From positions 2,232,001 to 2,296,000 of the forward strand of contig NZ_CP116968.1 of NCBI RefSeq assembly GCF_032051675.1: 64,000 nt of DNA, written 5' to 3'. How positions within the stretch are numbered: the first letter of the stretch is position 1; every line of letters starts with the position of its first letter. The translations under genes were made by a program, and so were the position numbers. This DNA comes from Candidatus Nitrospira neomarina (GTDB lineage Bacteria; Nitrospirota; Nitrospiria; Nitrospirales; UBA8639). Below the pieces are notes generated by a model. It ran no database searches. It was given only the letters and a program-made list of their open reading frames with translations, and was not told where the DNA came from. Of this stretch, positions 8,651 to 18,295 are shown in pieces.

Positions 8651-9976
8651 CTATCGCATCAGAACCCAAGGATCCGCAATAGCGGTTAATCCTAGAAAGA
8701 CTTGGTTAACTTGCAAGTCATTTGCGGCAGAGCCTTTGGAACGTTGATCAAGATGCGAATAATTCAGAGTTCCAATAAGCCAATACTTGAAGGAATAATT
8801 CAGTCCAACTTGAATCCGATAAGTATCGGTATCAAAAGCATCGCCATCAACGGAATTATTTTGAGCATACGCGACAGCCGCAAAAGGATAGATTTGCTGA
8901 CTAAAGCGGTGTTGAATCCTTCCTGTAATGACCCGGGTGCGAGTCGCCTGAGCAGCCAAGCCCCCACCACTACCAACGATTTGCCTGGCATCTAATGAAG
9001 CGGTGCCCCCTTTTCCTTCATGATATGTTTTCATGATACTAAACCCACCCATATAAACCGTCTGCCACTTACCGGAAAGATCCATGCCATCCTCTTCCGC
9101 ATTTTTTTGTTTCACAAATGCCACACCTCCGTTCGCCGTAACGGTTAAAGACGGACTCAAGGAATGGGAAATTGCTAGGCTAGGATTATGAGAAATGATT
9201 TTATCCGCAGACGTGCTTGCGGTAGATTGGCCAAGAAACTTGGTTTGCCAATAGGTATAGGAAGGACTCACCGTAGTTTGCGCCGTCACTCGATAGGGCA
9301 AAGAAAGGGATCCTGACTGTGTCATCGAATCCTGAAAATCACCTGAAAAAAAATGACGATATAGGTTCTGGTATTGAAGCGTCGGACTGAAACGTGGCAA
9401 CAACACATACCCGAAGGTAATTCCGCCTATATTATTAAATGCCGAAGCTCGACTAGTAAACACCCCTTGAGTGCCACCAACTCCTTGCGAAAAACCCGAT
9501 TCCTGGGATTCATCTCTTCCTCCGCCCACGGCACCTTGAGGAGTGGTGATGCTGGATATATCCTGGGCCCCCGACAACGCGAAGGCATCCAATACCGGCG
9601 TAAAAGTCATCGATTCATTTATTTTTACTGTCAACCCCTTATACTGTTTGGTTAAAAAAGGTAGGTCTAAAAGAACATTGGCACTTTGAAAGTAAGTATT
9701 TTCATTCGAATTCTTGGCAAAGAGTAGCAACCTCCCGAAATAGGTGCCGCCGAGGACAATATCAGGATTGTCATATCTAAGAGTAAAATTGGGTCCTAAA
9801 AATGTTCCTAAATCACTTTTGGTGTTATTAGGTTCAAAAAAAAGGTTGTCCGTATAGGTTTGCGTCACATTAAAGGAGGATTCCAGTGTGAGAGCTGCTC
9901 TGGCGGCATTCGTTTGCAACATTCCCCCACAGAGCATCCAAACAACAACCAAGCGAAATATAACCCATTTATGCAT
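8651..9976 (-). CDS. XrtA/PEP-CTERM-associated outer-membrane beta-barrel protein
   Basis: 441 residues with a signal peptide (hydrophobic core VIFRLVVVWMLCGGML, cleavage around AARAA). The rest shows alternating polar/aromatic strands such as LRYDNPDIVLGGTYFGRLLLFA and YRIQVGLNYSFKYWLIGTLNY, as expected of a large outer-membrane barrel. The start of the mature part, SSFNVTQTYTDNLFFEPNN, is typical of the PEP-CTERM system-associated beta-barrel family found beside exosortase A genes. It is probably the outer-membrane channel or secretin partner for EPS export. The terminal residue is Arg rather than the usual Phe, which is unusual for a BAM substrate. It has its own 567-base upstream region. 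Confidence 0.82.
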   Translation of the reverse strand: MHKWVIFRLVVVWMLCGGMLQTNAARAALTLESSFNVTQTYTDNLFFEPNNTKSDLGTFLGPNFTLRYDNPDIVLGGTYFGRLLLFAKNSNENTYFQSANVLLDLPFLTKQYKGLTVKINESMTFTPVLDAFALSGAQDISSITTPQGAVGGGRDESQESGFSQGVGGTQGVFTSRASAFNNIGGITFGYVLLPRFSPTLQYQNLYRHFFSGDFQDSMTQSGSLSLPYRVTAQTTVSPSYTYWQTKFLGQSTASTSADKIISHNPSLAISHSLSPSLTVTANGGVAFVKQKNAEEDGMDLSGKWQTVYMGGFSIMKTYHEGKGGTASLDARQIVGSGGGLAAQATRTRVITGRIQHRFSQQIYPFAAVAYAQNNSVDGDAFDTDTYRIQVGLNYSFKYWLIGTLNYSHLDQRSKGSAANDLQVNQVFLGLTAIADPWVLMR

Positions 9977-10543
9977 TCATTCTCTCCATACCATCCATTT
10001 GGTAAGTGAAGCGTCTTCAGAAATTGCAAGAAAACTCTCCTCACACAGAAAACCTTCGAGAAAAAGACAACAAATTCTCAAAAAGTGTGAATGCACAATC
10101 TCACTACCCAAGAGACAACGGGAAAAACATTGCATAACGTAATCTATCGGTTAAAAAAAAGAAAAATTAAGCTAAAAGCGTAAAAATCTTGAAGGCCACC
10201 CATAAGCGCAAGATGCCCAGGATGACCTACTGCTGACTAGCCTGATAGGGGCTAAGGACAACTACTATGTAATACCTGCGTCATGTTTTACGTAGAGATT
10301 GAACTCTCCATTCAGACAGACAAACTATCGGCCGGAATCCATCTACACATCTCAAATAATGGACTCTTGCGCTTTTGCAAGCAGGTTCTCCTTCCTAATG
10401 TGGAAGAGCTGCTGCCATAATCAGGTTTTATTGTGGAACGGGAAGGTAACCAACATAATTTCACCAACCCCCGTTCATTATGGCGTAATAACTCTTGCAC
10501 ATAGAATGCTGGGGTGCTTGGTGACAGACACAATTTTCAAAAT
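9977..10543. other. Intergenic region, likely promoter of the beta-barrel gene
   Basis: 567 AT-rich bases without a supportable gene. The stretch next to 9976 should contain the beta-barrel promoter. A GC-richer segment around 10195-10260 can fold (GGCCACCC with neighbouring G-rich bases), but I could not match it to a known RNA family. Confidence 0.5.
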
Positions 10544-11368
10544 TCACTTGGTGATGAGATTGAGATAAGGTCCGAAGGAAAAATCTTGAAGCAGTTGAAT
10601 GAGCCGACTTTGAACCTCTCCTAGATTTAGGTAATGACGAAACTCGGAAAGCATTGAACCCCTCATACGGGGTTGGGTGGGATCCAGCTCCCACGGATGG
10701 AGGTACATAATGAGAGGGTGCCCCTGCGACTCGATTCGCTGCAAGAGTGGCTTCAGGAGCCAATACGGAAACAGACGAAAATATCCGCCTCCGGCAACAG
10801 GAAACGTCATCCCGGCCCATTTACAAGTTGAAGGTGGCACCTCCCAAATGGTCCCTGAATCGGTTGAGATGGTGTGGATGGTTGGGATCGCTCCTGGAAT
10901 TCCATAGTAATCGTGGACCACAGCCATAATACTGGAATCATAGTGATATCCTTCCTCTACCAGGATCGAGAGGGCCCATTCAGATTCCCTGGTAATTGAG
11001 AAAGTTGGAGCGCGGTAACCCAAAATAGGCGCACCTCCGATATCTTCCAAAGTACGTTTGGCCCGACGGATATCCTCCCGAAACACCTGAGGGGTTTGCC
11101 CGGTAATAAGTTCATGGGCATACCCATGTGAGGCTAATTCATGCCCCGACTGCGCGATGCGCCTGATCAACCCTTTATGTCGTTCGGCCACCCATCCCAA
11201 CACAAACATCGTGGCATGAATCTTCCGCTCCTCCAGGATATCCAGGATAAGGTGGGTGTTCCGCTCAACACGACTTTCATGGCTTTCCCAATGCCGGCGC
11301 CTTGCCACACAATCAAAGGCTGCCACCTGAAAATGCTCTTCAATGTCGAAACTCAACCCGTGGACCAT
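10544..11368 (-). CDS. XrtA-system polysaccharide deacetylase (NodB domain, DUF3473)
   Basis: 274 residues. The NodB motifs are all visible: SFDIEEHF (metal-binding Asp), HELASHGYAHE (the two metal histidines), GYRAPTFSI and, near the C-terminus, MYLHPWELDP. The spacing and the final DUF3473-like tail match the polysaccharide deacetylase type that accompanies exosortase A. It removes acetyl groups from hexosamine residues of the EPS, most likely at or outside the inner membrane, although no signal peptide is seen. The gene starts 41 bases after the sugar transferase stop, so the two are probably co-transcribed. The ribosome site before ATG 11368 is weak. Confidence 0.9.
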   Translation of the reverse strand: MVHGLSFDIEEHFQVAAFDCVARRRHWESHESRVERNTHLILDILEERKIHATMFVLGWVAERHKGLIRRIAQSGHELASHGYAHELITGQTPQVFREDIRRAKRTLEDIGGAPILGYRAPTFSITRESEWALSILVEEGYHYDSSIMAVVHDYYGIPGAIPTIHTISTDSGTIWEVPPSTCKWAGMTFPVAGGGYFRLFPYWLLKPLLQRIESQGHPLIMYLHPWELDPTQPRMRGSMLSEFRHYLNLGEVQSRLIQLLQDFSFGPYLNLITK

Positions 11369-11409
11369 GGTAAATGCTCATCTTTCTTCTTTTGTTCAGA
11401 CCCTTCGCC

Positions 11410-12432
11410 TTATCGTGCACCCTCTCCCTTAAAGACCACACTAATGGTTCGGACAAGGATTCGTAGGTCCAACCATAATGAGAGATTTTTGACATAGTAA
11501 AGATCATATTGCAATTTGACATGGGAGTCTTCCAGCGATCCTGCATAGTGAAAACAGGTCTGCGCCCAACCTGTGATTCCTGGACGAACGGTGTGGCGAA
11601 GATCATAATAGGGAATTGATTTACGCAGTTCCTGAACAAAATGTGGTCGTTCGGGTCGAGGTCCTACTAAGCTCATTTGCCCTTTTAAGACGTTAATCAA
11701 TTGAGGTATTTCATCCAATCGAAGTTTCCGAAGCCAGCTCCCCGTTTTTGTGACACGCACATCTCCTTGCGCCGCCCATTGTATCCCTTCGGCTTCAGCA
11801 TCATTCCGCATCGAACGAAATTTTAACAATACATAGGGATACCCATGTTGCCCCACTCGAGTTTGCCGATAAAAGATCGGTCCAGGGGAGTCCAATTTTA
11901 CCAACAAGGCTATCAGGAGGATCAGAGGGGCTAACACCACAAGACCAAGGAGCGAACCTACTATATCCCCAAGGCCCTTAAGAAACATTATGATCGGTTT
12001 TCGCCTGAATCCTGACGAAAAAATAAGAAAGCTCGGCTTGAGTTCATCAATTGACAGGCGCCCGCACTCGGTCTCATAGAGGCGATGTCCATCAATCACC
12101 TCCAGACCCATGGATTTCACATCCAAGAGGGAATCCAAGGGCAAAGTGCCCCGGCGATCCTCCACACAAATGGCGACCGTCTCGATCTGGTGTTTTTCAG
12201 AAAGTTCAAAAAGCTGATTGATCGTCCCAAGGACCTTGGGATTGACTAATGATGTTCCTACAATGGCAGGATTGTTCGACAAAAATCCTTTGACGTCATA
12301 CCGATAAGACCGGTCATACACCAACACTCTTGCGAGGGCTTGGGCCAGAGGCCCGTCTCCTACTATGAGGACACGCTTCTTAATCCACTGCTTTGGGGCA
12401 AATTTAGAAAACAACCTCCATGGACTTGGCAT
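11410..12432 (-). CDS. Undecaprenyl-phosphate sugar-1-phosphate transferase lacking the N-terminal membrane domain
   Basis: 340 residues from the ATG at 12432 (a TTG at 12453 would add 7). It begins with a Rossmann-like part (KKRVLIVGDGPLAQALARVL). The catalytic bacterial sugar transferase domain follows: a hydrophobic anchor GSLLGLVVLAPLILLIALL, then LDSPGPIFYRQTRVG, KFRSM and LRKLRLDEIPQLINVLKGQM. It would start EPS assembly by moving a hexose-1-phosphate to the lipid carrier. XrtA-associated enzymes of this type are usually about 460 residues with four or five N-terminal membrane helices. Here these are absent, and a TAA sits 5 codons before the TTG. The residues just after that stop (VWFALYCWG) look like the end of a lost helix. 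The catalytic part is intact. Confidence 0.85.
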   Translation of the reverse strand: MPSPWRLFSKFAPKQWIKKRVLIVGDGPLAQALARVLVYDRSYRYDVKGFLSNNPAIVGTSLVNPKVLGTINQLFELSEKHQIETVAICVEDRRGTLPLDSLLDVKSMGLEVIDGHRLYETECGRLSIDELKPSFLIFSSGFRRKPIIMFLKGLGDIVGSLLGLVVLAPLILLIALLVKLDSPGPIFYRQTRVGQHGYPYVLLKFRSMRNDAEAEGIQWAAQGDVRVTKTGSWLRKLRLDEIPQLINVLKGQMSLVGPRPERPHFVQELRKSIPYYDLRHTVRPGITGWAQTCFHYAGSLEDSHVKLQYDLYYVKNLSLWLDLRILVRTISVVFKGEGAR

Positions 12433-12890
12433 AAAGAGACCCCAGCAGTACAAAGCAAACCAGACTTATCATCGACACATTCGAAATACCCTGTCAGTAC
12501 TTGACTGGACATTGGCTCAGCCTCCCTGCTTGATCCCACACCTCAAAGTATGTATTGCGAGCCTCATGCTCTGGCAGATGTTTGTTTCGGCGCCTCCAAC
12601 AACATAAGAAGGCGATTAAAGAGAAAATTCAAAGTGCAAAAGAAACAGCATTGCTACCCTCGCAAGTATTCCTTTTTCCCATTTATTTGTACCATTATTC
12701 AAAGATTAGAGTCCCTGCAAGTACTTCAGAATTCCATCATACGGCTTACCGTTTTTTCCTACTTCTTGTTCACAAAAATGAAGCTATACTTAACTAGGTG
12801 ATGATTGAAACTACGCGTCACCGCACCTACATAATGTCTGGTATTCCTGCTACAAACCATCGTGGAAATTTCATTCTCCAAAAATCTTTA
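12433..12890. other. Intergenic region, no gene recognised
   Basis: 458 bases between the Wzc-like kinase and the sugar transferase genes. I translated the stretch next to the transferase in all minus frames looking for its missing membrane domain. Only short, non-hydrophobic frames were found, apart from a 22-residue hydrophobic one (MISLVCFVLLGSLYA) directly overlapping the start. Confidence 0.5.
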
Positions 12891-15293
12891 TTAACCCTTG
12901 ATACCCAACGAGTAGGGAATGGGATAGCTTTGGCGAACATAGTAGGGCACACCTTGTGTCCAGGCATCTGTCAGCACCAGTCTCGTGGGCCCTGCATGAT
13001 GGATCATTTCTACAGCTTTTTGCACCGCATCCTTTGGAGTAACTCCGGACCGAACGACCATCAGCACGATATGAGCCAATCCGCTTAAAACATTGACATC
13101 CGCTAATGGCAAGACGGGCGGGCCATCCAGAATGATAAACCGATACCGGGATATCATCATCTCCAAAATAGTAGAGAGATTTTGCAACTTGGCAAGAGGG
13201 ACTGGATAAGTACCGACATTCCCCACCGACATACACCACAACGGCATATCAGGAATTTGTTGCAGACAGGCTTCTAAGGGTTCAACCCCAGAAATATATT
13301 CTGCAACTCCTGGCTCCGGATTAAGGTTTAAAATTCCATGAAGATTGGGACATTTAAAATCACAATCAATGAGGAGGGTCTTTTCATCCAGATCCCGAGC
13401 CAGGGTATAGGCGATATTTGCAGATGTGGAGGTTTTGCCCTCTCCCTTCATTGCACTCGTAACCAACACTACCTGGTGGGAGACGCTGGTATCCAGAAGA
13501 TCCAATCGGGTCGCTGCGACCCGGTACTGCTCAGCCACAATAGATTGAGGGCGCCATTTTGTCACTAAATTTAATTGGGGGAGAAAAGCTCCTTGAGACA
13601 TTCCTAAGCGGTACCCAGAGGTCCCACCATTCCCTTTCACCTCGCCATTATTCGGGGTATTATTTCTGAGGAGGGAATCGACGGACTGAGAAAATGCGAG
13701 GTGTTTCCCATTCGCACCTTTCTGGGTTTCCAACTCGCTTGCGACCATTTTCATTGATTTCCCATAGGCCATATAAAAGCTTGGAATAGTGGCCAGCATT
13801 TCAAGCCCTAAGGACACCTCTGCGTCTTCGGAGCGACGGAAGGTTGGCGAAAACAAATCGAGGAGGAAAGCAAGACCAAAGCCCAATCCAGCCCCTAAAC
13901 CAACCCCACCAGCTGCAAGGAATTCCCTTGGCACCCCCTCTGGTTTGGTCGGCAAATTGGCAGGATCCAGAATGCGAAAACGTTCTCCCTTTTGTCGTTT
14001 GTCGAGATTTCCAGAAATTCTGGCATTGATACGATTTTCATGTAAACGTTGATAATGGTTCTGTATATTGTCGTAGTCTCGTTCAAGCGCGAGCAATTCC
14101 TGTTCATGATGCGGAGTGCTTTCAATCCGCTTCTCATAAACTTTCATTTCTGCAGAAATTTTTGTCAACCGATCACGTAAAGTGACCAATTGAGATTTCA
14201 ATTCTTCACGGGTACCAATTAATTCGTTCAAATACGGATCAAAAATAGGCTTATTTTTTTCAACACCTGGTGATTTATCTTTCTTAAGAGGGGATTTTTT
14301 AAAGCTAGCTAGTTCCGACTTTTGTTTTAATTGATTTTCAATATTTTTAATTTGGGTTTTAAGAGAAATCACATCTGGATATTCAGCGGTATATTCTCCC
14401 AACATATTAGTCAATTCTTTTTTTAACTCTGCAATACGTTTTTCCAATGGGTCCGGGGAGAACACTTCCTCACCTATTACCGGGGAATTTTCAAATTCAT
14501 TTAATGCCCCTGCCATGGCCTCATAATCATGAGTGGATTTTTGCAAAAGATCCAATCGGGAATTGATGGAATTCAGGGATTCTTGAATTTGGGTTTTTTC
14601 GAGTTGCAATCGGTCAAGTGTCCTAAGATTAACATCTAATTGGCCGGGTAACTCCCCTAAATACTTCAGCTTGTATTCCGACAATGATTTTTCTTTTTGA
14701 TCTAAGGCCTCCTTCGCCGACACAAGTTCTTGGTCCAAGAACTCCATAGCCCCTTCAATAAACTGTTCACGAATCTTGATATTTTCATCGATATAGTGAG
14801 AAGCCAACCTCGCCGTGACCTTCATAGCGATCATCGGATCATGGTGCGCAAAAGATATCGTAAAAGCTTCGATTTCTCCCCCGTTCCCCTTGGTTTGAAT
14901 CCTAATGTTTTTCCGCAAGCCTTCAGTCACCACTTCATACCCATCGGACTTTATGGCCTCAGAAAATAAATGAAATTCATCCACGACTTTTTGAAGGTTA
15001 GTCCGGCTTAAGACCTGCTGGGTCATAGTAGCCACTCGTTCGGCTGTACTGCCTGCCACTACCGACGACACATATTTTTCAGGAATTCTCTGTTGCTCGA
15101 TGAGGATAACCGTCTCTGAGCGGTACATGTCCACTTTCAGCCAGGCCACAATTCCGCCAACAATTATACCCAAAAACAAAAAACTGAGAATCAGCCACTT
15201 TCGGCGAACCGCCAAATCCCAAAAATCCTTGAGGTATTTTTGGATAAGAAGTGCGGGATCTGTATTAGTGTTCGCTGTGGGAGTACCAGCCAT
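12891..15293 (-). CDS. Polysaccharide co-polymerase fused to BY-kinase (Wzz/Wzc-like)
   Basis: 800 residues. The Wzz domain is near the N-terminus with membrane helix LILSFLFLGIIVGGIVAWL (about 34-52), followed by a long coiled-coil periplasmic region. The second membrane segment is around 455 (AAGGVGLGAGLGFGLAFLL), then comes a cytoplasmic kinase. Walker A is KGEGKTS (about 612-618), Walker A' LLIDCDF (about 635) and Walker B FIILDGPP (about 707). The tail has a tyrosine cluster, PYYVRQSYPIPYS, expected to be autophosphorylated. It controls EPS chain length and export together with the Wza-like proteins encoded just upstream. The spacing to the export gene is 88 bases, consistent with one operon starting at 16843. 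Confidence 0.92.
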   Translation of the reverse strand: MAGTPTANTNTDPALLIQKYLKDFWDLAVRRKWLILSFLFLGIIVGGIVAWLKVDMYRSETVILIEQQRIPEKYVSSVVAGSTAERVATMTQQVLSRTNLQKVVDEFHLFSEAIKSDGYEVVTEGLRKNIRIQTKGNGGEIEAFTISFAHHDPMIAMKVTARLASHYIDENIKIREQFIEGAMEFLDQELVSAKEALDQKEKSLSEYKLKYLGELPGQLDVNLRTLDRLQLEKTQIQESLNSINSRLDLLQKSTHDYEAMAGALNEFENSPVIGEEVFSPDPLEKRIAELKKELTNMLGEYTAEYPDVISLKTQIKNIENQLKQKSELASFKKSPLKKDKSPGVEKNKPIFDPYLNELIGTREELKSQLVTLRDRLTKISAEMKVYEKRIESTPHHEQELLALERDYDNIQNHYQRLHENRINARISGNLDKRQKGERFRILDPANLPTKPEGVPREFLAAGGVGLGAGLGFGLAFLLDLFSPTFRRSEDAEVSLGLEMLATIPSFYMAYGKSMKMVASELETQKGANGKHLAFSQSVDSLLRNNTPNNGEVKGNGGTSGYRLGMSQGAFLPQLNLVTKWRPQSIVAEQYRVAATRLDLLDTSVSHQVVLVTSAMKGEGKTSTSANIAYTLARDLDEKTLLIDCDFKCPNLHGILNLNPEPGVAEYISGVEPLEACLQQIPDMPLWCMSVGNVGTYPVPLAKLQNLSTILEMMISRYRFIILDGPPVLPLADVNVLSGLAHIVLMVVRSGVTPKDAVQKAVEMIHHAGPTRLVLTDAWTQGVPYYVRQSYPIPYSLGIKG

Positions 15294-15381
15294 GGGGCTT
15301 ATGATATTCCTCTAGGTGTTAAGGTAAGTGTAAAATTTCATGATCGACTTAACCCATCGCTTTTGGGACGATCTCCCGATT

Positions 15382-15990
15382 TTACGGAACAATGACAGTA
15401 TCACCCGACTTAAGGGTGAGGTTATAGACCCCACCATCTTCGGAAATTAGGTCGGAATACCGAAGAGGGATACGTATTTCATTTAGCTTGCCATACTCAT
15501 CTTCAACGTTTCGGATTACCAGGATGTTATTTCGGGAGGCAAATTGGGTAAACCCCCCGGCTAATGCCATTGCCTGAAGAACCGTTGTATAGGATTTCAA
15601 CGGCAGTTTACCCGGCTTTAACACTTCGCCAACAATAAATACATAGTAACTATTTACCTCTATCACATTAACGGACACCGAAGGGTTTTCTTTAAACGCC
15701 TTGTATTTTTCAACAATTTTTTCCGCTAATTGATCTGCAGTCAACCCACTCGCTACCACATCCCCTATTAAAGCCAATGAAATCTTTCCGTCCGGCCGGA
15801 TTACGACTTGCCTCGATAATTCAGGAGTTTTCCATACGACCACTTCAATGACATCTTCCGGTCCCAGCACAAAACCTTCGGCTGGATGACCAGCCGGTAT
15901 AATGACATCCGGCTTGAAACACCCAAGCTCTACGAAAATACTAACTAGAAGCAAAGTTCGTACTATGACCTGTGCGTATGAATATTTCAT
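15382..15990 (-). CDS. Polysaccharide export lipoprotein (Wza-like, short XrtA type)
   Basis: 202 residues. The lipoprotein signal has the lipobox VELGC, then the polysaccharide export domain (LGPEDVIEVVVWKTPELSRQ, VRPDGKISLALIGDV) and one SLBB domain ending in TLKSGDTVIVP. The length is normal for the short export proteins of exosortase A loci, which lack the long C-terminal helix of E. coli Wza. It should form the periplasmic/outer-membrane part of the EPS exporter with the beta-barrel at 8651-9976. It is one of two paralogues in tandem. The downstream neighbour is the co-polymerase gene. Confidence 0.9.
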   Translation of the reverse strand: MKYSYAQVIVRTLLLVSIFVELGCFKPDVIIPAGHPAEGFVLGPEDVIEVVVWKTPELSRQVVIRPDGKISLALIGDVVASGLTADQLAEKIVEKYKAFKENPSVSVNVIEVNSYYVFIVGEVLKPGKLPLKSYTTVLQAMALAGGFTQFASRNNILVIRNVEDEYGKLNEIRIPLRYSDLISEDGGVYNLTLKSGDTVIVP

Positions 15991-16135
15991 GAATCTCCAA
16001 GCGGCTAATATCGTTTCTCAAATATCCCTATCGGTAAAAATCTAAGGAATAAAAGTAAACGAGCAAATAAACACGTCTGGTATTCTCCTCCTAAATACCC
16101 ACTCAAATTCCTAAAGGTATTTGATCCCATCGAAC

Positions 16136-16843
16136 CTATGGCAGGAATATCTGAGTTTGTGAGGGGACCACGATGGTATCACCGGGTTTAATTTCAATAT
16201 TTTCTCCATCCCTCAAAATAATATCTTCATAATTTACGACAATTTTTTTCGGTGCCTCACCATTAATTCCTAATCGAAAGATCGTGATTCGACTCCTGAC
16301 CGCATCGGAGCTTAATCCACCGGCTAGACCAATAGCTTGAACAAGTGTGGTATGGCTTAAGAGAGGTATTTTTCCGCCCCCTCCCCCGCTCTGCCCCTCT
16401 GCACTTCCGCCCCCTCCAATGGCCCCTTGAACAGTAAAAAAATAACTCTTTATAGCTTTCACAATTATGGCCACCGTAGGATTTTCCTTGTAAACTTTCA
16501 GCTTCTCCGTGATGTCATCACGGAGTTCCACCGTCGTACTACCCACTGCCATCACCTCTCCGATAAGTGGAAGCGATATTCGTCCGTCTGGGCGAACCAC
16601 AATTTCGCGCGACAATTCGGGAGTTCGCCAGACACTGACCTCCAAAATATCCTCTGGGCCAATAATATATTGGTCTGTGACAATCAACGCCCTTTTCTCC
16701 GCACGACTTTCTGCTCGTTTTCCCTCTTGGGATTCCGGACCAAAATTTGAGTCAGCAAAAGTCAATCCCGCAAAGCCCATGTAGAACAAACTGACCACCA
16801 GTAAAACGAACTGGCCACTTCTAGGATACGCAATCCGAATCAT
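16136..16843 (-). CDS. Second polysaccharide export protein with glycine-rich insert
   Basis: 235 residues from the ATG at 16843, chosen because GAGG lies 6 bases upstream (the ATG at 16855 has no room for one). A signal peptide ends near FAGLTFA. The export domain is IGPEDILEVSVWRTPELSRE followed by VRPDGRISLPLIGEV, very similar to the next gene, so a local duplication is likely. Between the export and SLBB parts sits a low-complexity insert GGGGSAEGQSGGGGGK that the paralogue lacks. Unlike its neighbour it has no lipobox cysteine. It is the first gene of the export operon. The insert may be a flexible loop. Confidence 0.87.
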   Translation of the reverse strand: MIRIAYPRSGQFVLLVVSLFYMGFAGLTFADSNFGPESQEGKRAESRAEKRALIVTDQYIIGPEDILEVSVWRTPELSREIVVRPDGRISLPLIGEVMAVGSTTVELRDDITEKLKVYKENPTVAIIVKAIKSYFFTVQGAIGGGGSAEGQSGGGGGKIPLLSHTTLVQAIGLAGGLSSDAVRSRITIFRLGINGEAPKKIVVNYEDIILRDGENIEIKPGDTIVVPSQTQIFLP

Positions 16844-17758
16844 GAGGCACCTCATTCCCCTTTAAAGATACCCTCGCACTTGTAATGTTAGGGATTAAAA
16901 ATAAATTAAACAATAAGATTACATTCATTAGTTGATCTGCATGTAAAACTAATATGGGAAGGAAGAAAGCTTTCATTGTAATTTAGATGGTAGAAGGATA
17001 AAACTACAACGATAGCAATTCAGTTGAATAAGGTATATACCAAATCTGTCTGGTTGAACTGAGTGTGGAGTCATTGCAAGGAGCCTGGTCGGCGTTTTTG
17101 GCTCGTGGAGCTTCCTACCATAACCTTTGACCGCCTCATAATCCCAATTCCCTTGCCGGTAAAATTCGAGCAAATTCATATCCCATTTAGGAATCGATTC
17201 ATTTACATCCACCTCCCTCTTGAGACTAGTTCCCAGCTTGATCAGCCTAACCGGCTGGCATCCAGAATACGTCCAATTAACTATACAATCGGTAGGGATA
17301 CCATGAAAATTAAATAACGATATTCGAAAATCGCATTTAAAGTATACTCACATGGTTACAATTAATTGGAGATTAAGAGAATCCCCTATGAAGTTGGCGT
17401 GCTCCTGAAACGCAAGCATAAAAATAAGGCTGGAAAACTTCCAACTTCAATAGGACACACGATTGGTCCTATGAAATTTTTAATTGCTGTTTGGTTAAAC
17501 GAAAGGGCAATTTGCTGAAAGCCATTATTAAGACTGGATTTCGAGCGATTGAGGGCGTCTTCGTTCGATATGAACAGCGAATGGTGGGGTTGGCAGACTT
17601 CTGGTTTTTCTTCAAATGAATGCTATCAACATCAGCAAGACGCTGTTCGCTCAACTCATAGACTGCCTACCACGAAAGACTTTATACCGTATCGTCGTAT
17701 ACTTCCCTTTTTGAAAGTGAGACACCTTTACCAATAGTAGCTTAAATAAGGCAGGGAC
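16844..17758. other. AT-rich intergenic region upstream of the EPS export operon
   Basis: About 900 bases. It should hold the promoter for the minus-strand export operon. A GTG-started frame on the minus strand at 16973-17212 (79 codons, reading WDMNLLEFYRQGNWDYEAVKG) has GAGGGAG directly before it. It matches no family I know and may be a remnant. The rest shows nothing supportable. Confidence 0.45.
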
Positions 17759-17941
17759 ATGGGACAGGACCAATCAGAACCGATTGAACTCTGGACGGCG
17801 AAACGACGGGCCAATTTGGTGTTGCAAAATCTCAAGGGAGAGACATCGATCCCTAAGGCAGCCCCGCGACATGGGCTAACGGTGGCGGAAGTGGTCTGCT
17901 GGCCGGACCAGTTTCTCCGGCCAGCCGGCCACTGGGGATAG
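17759..17941 (+). pseudogene. Fragment of an IS transposase HTH protein (orfA type)
   Basis: Translation gives LWTAKRRANLVLQNLKGETS followed by HGLTVAEVVCW. This is the helix-turn-helix start of small IS orfA proteins, which normally continue for about 40 more residues. Similarity ends abruptly near 17930, where minus-strand sequence of another IS begins. It is a scar and not functional. Confidence 0.75.
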
Positions 17942-18037
17942 CGTTTGGCCACTCCCGCAGGGCCTCGACCTCCAGCCTGGATGTCGTGTAGAGCCAGGTG
18001 GCCCGGGCTACCCGTCGTCGTGCCCGTGGGGTTCCCA
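17930..18037 (-). pseudogene. N-terminal scrap of an IS3-family orfB
   Basis: Read on the minus strand, this piece gives RATWLYTTSRLEVEALRE and, in another frame, AKRYPQW. Both recall the N-terminus of IS3-family (IS407-like) orfB transposases just before the integrase core. It follows the orfA remnant at 18038-18295 in the expected order. It is truncated at 17930 and frameshifted, so no product is expected. Confidence 0.5.
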
Positions 18038-18295
18038 CTATTTAGCCTGCAGTTCCTTCATCACTTCCACCTCTAAATCCCATTCGGCCAAGACTTTTTT
18101 CAGTCGGGCATTCTCCTGCCGGAGGCGGCATAACTGCCAGACATCGTCCACGTCCCTCTTCCCGAACTGGTGCTTCCACCGAAAAATGGATTGATTTGAG
18201 ACACCATGCTATCGAGCCGCCGCTTCAATGCTGGTAGTCTCCGCGGTCCGCAAAATCCGGATAATCTGTTCTTCGGTGAATCGCTCCTTCTTTAT
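18038..18295 (-). pseudogene. IS3-family orfA remnant with lost start and internal stop
   Basis: 86 codons read IKKERFTEEQIIRILRTAE, then an amber codon after EAAAR, then HGVSNQSIFRWKHQFGK and a leucine-zipper-like helix ending VMKELQAK and stop. This is the HTH plus zipper of IS3-family orfA. The normal ATG has become ATA and one sense codon has become TAG. It is a dead copy of a different IS from the ones at 17759 and 27205. Confidence 0.8.

Noticed and set aside
10195-10265. GEMM-like motif (GCGCAAGATGCCCAGG) on the plus strand
   Set aside because: It lacks a P1 helix and the CCGGNTACCG closing part, and the only gene nearby is on the opposite strand.
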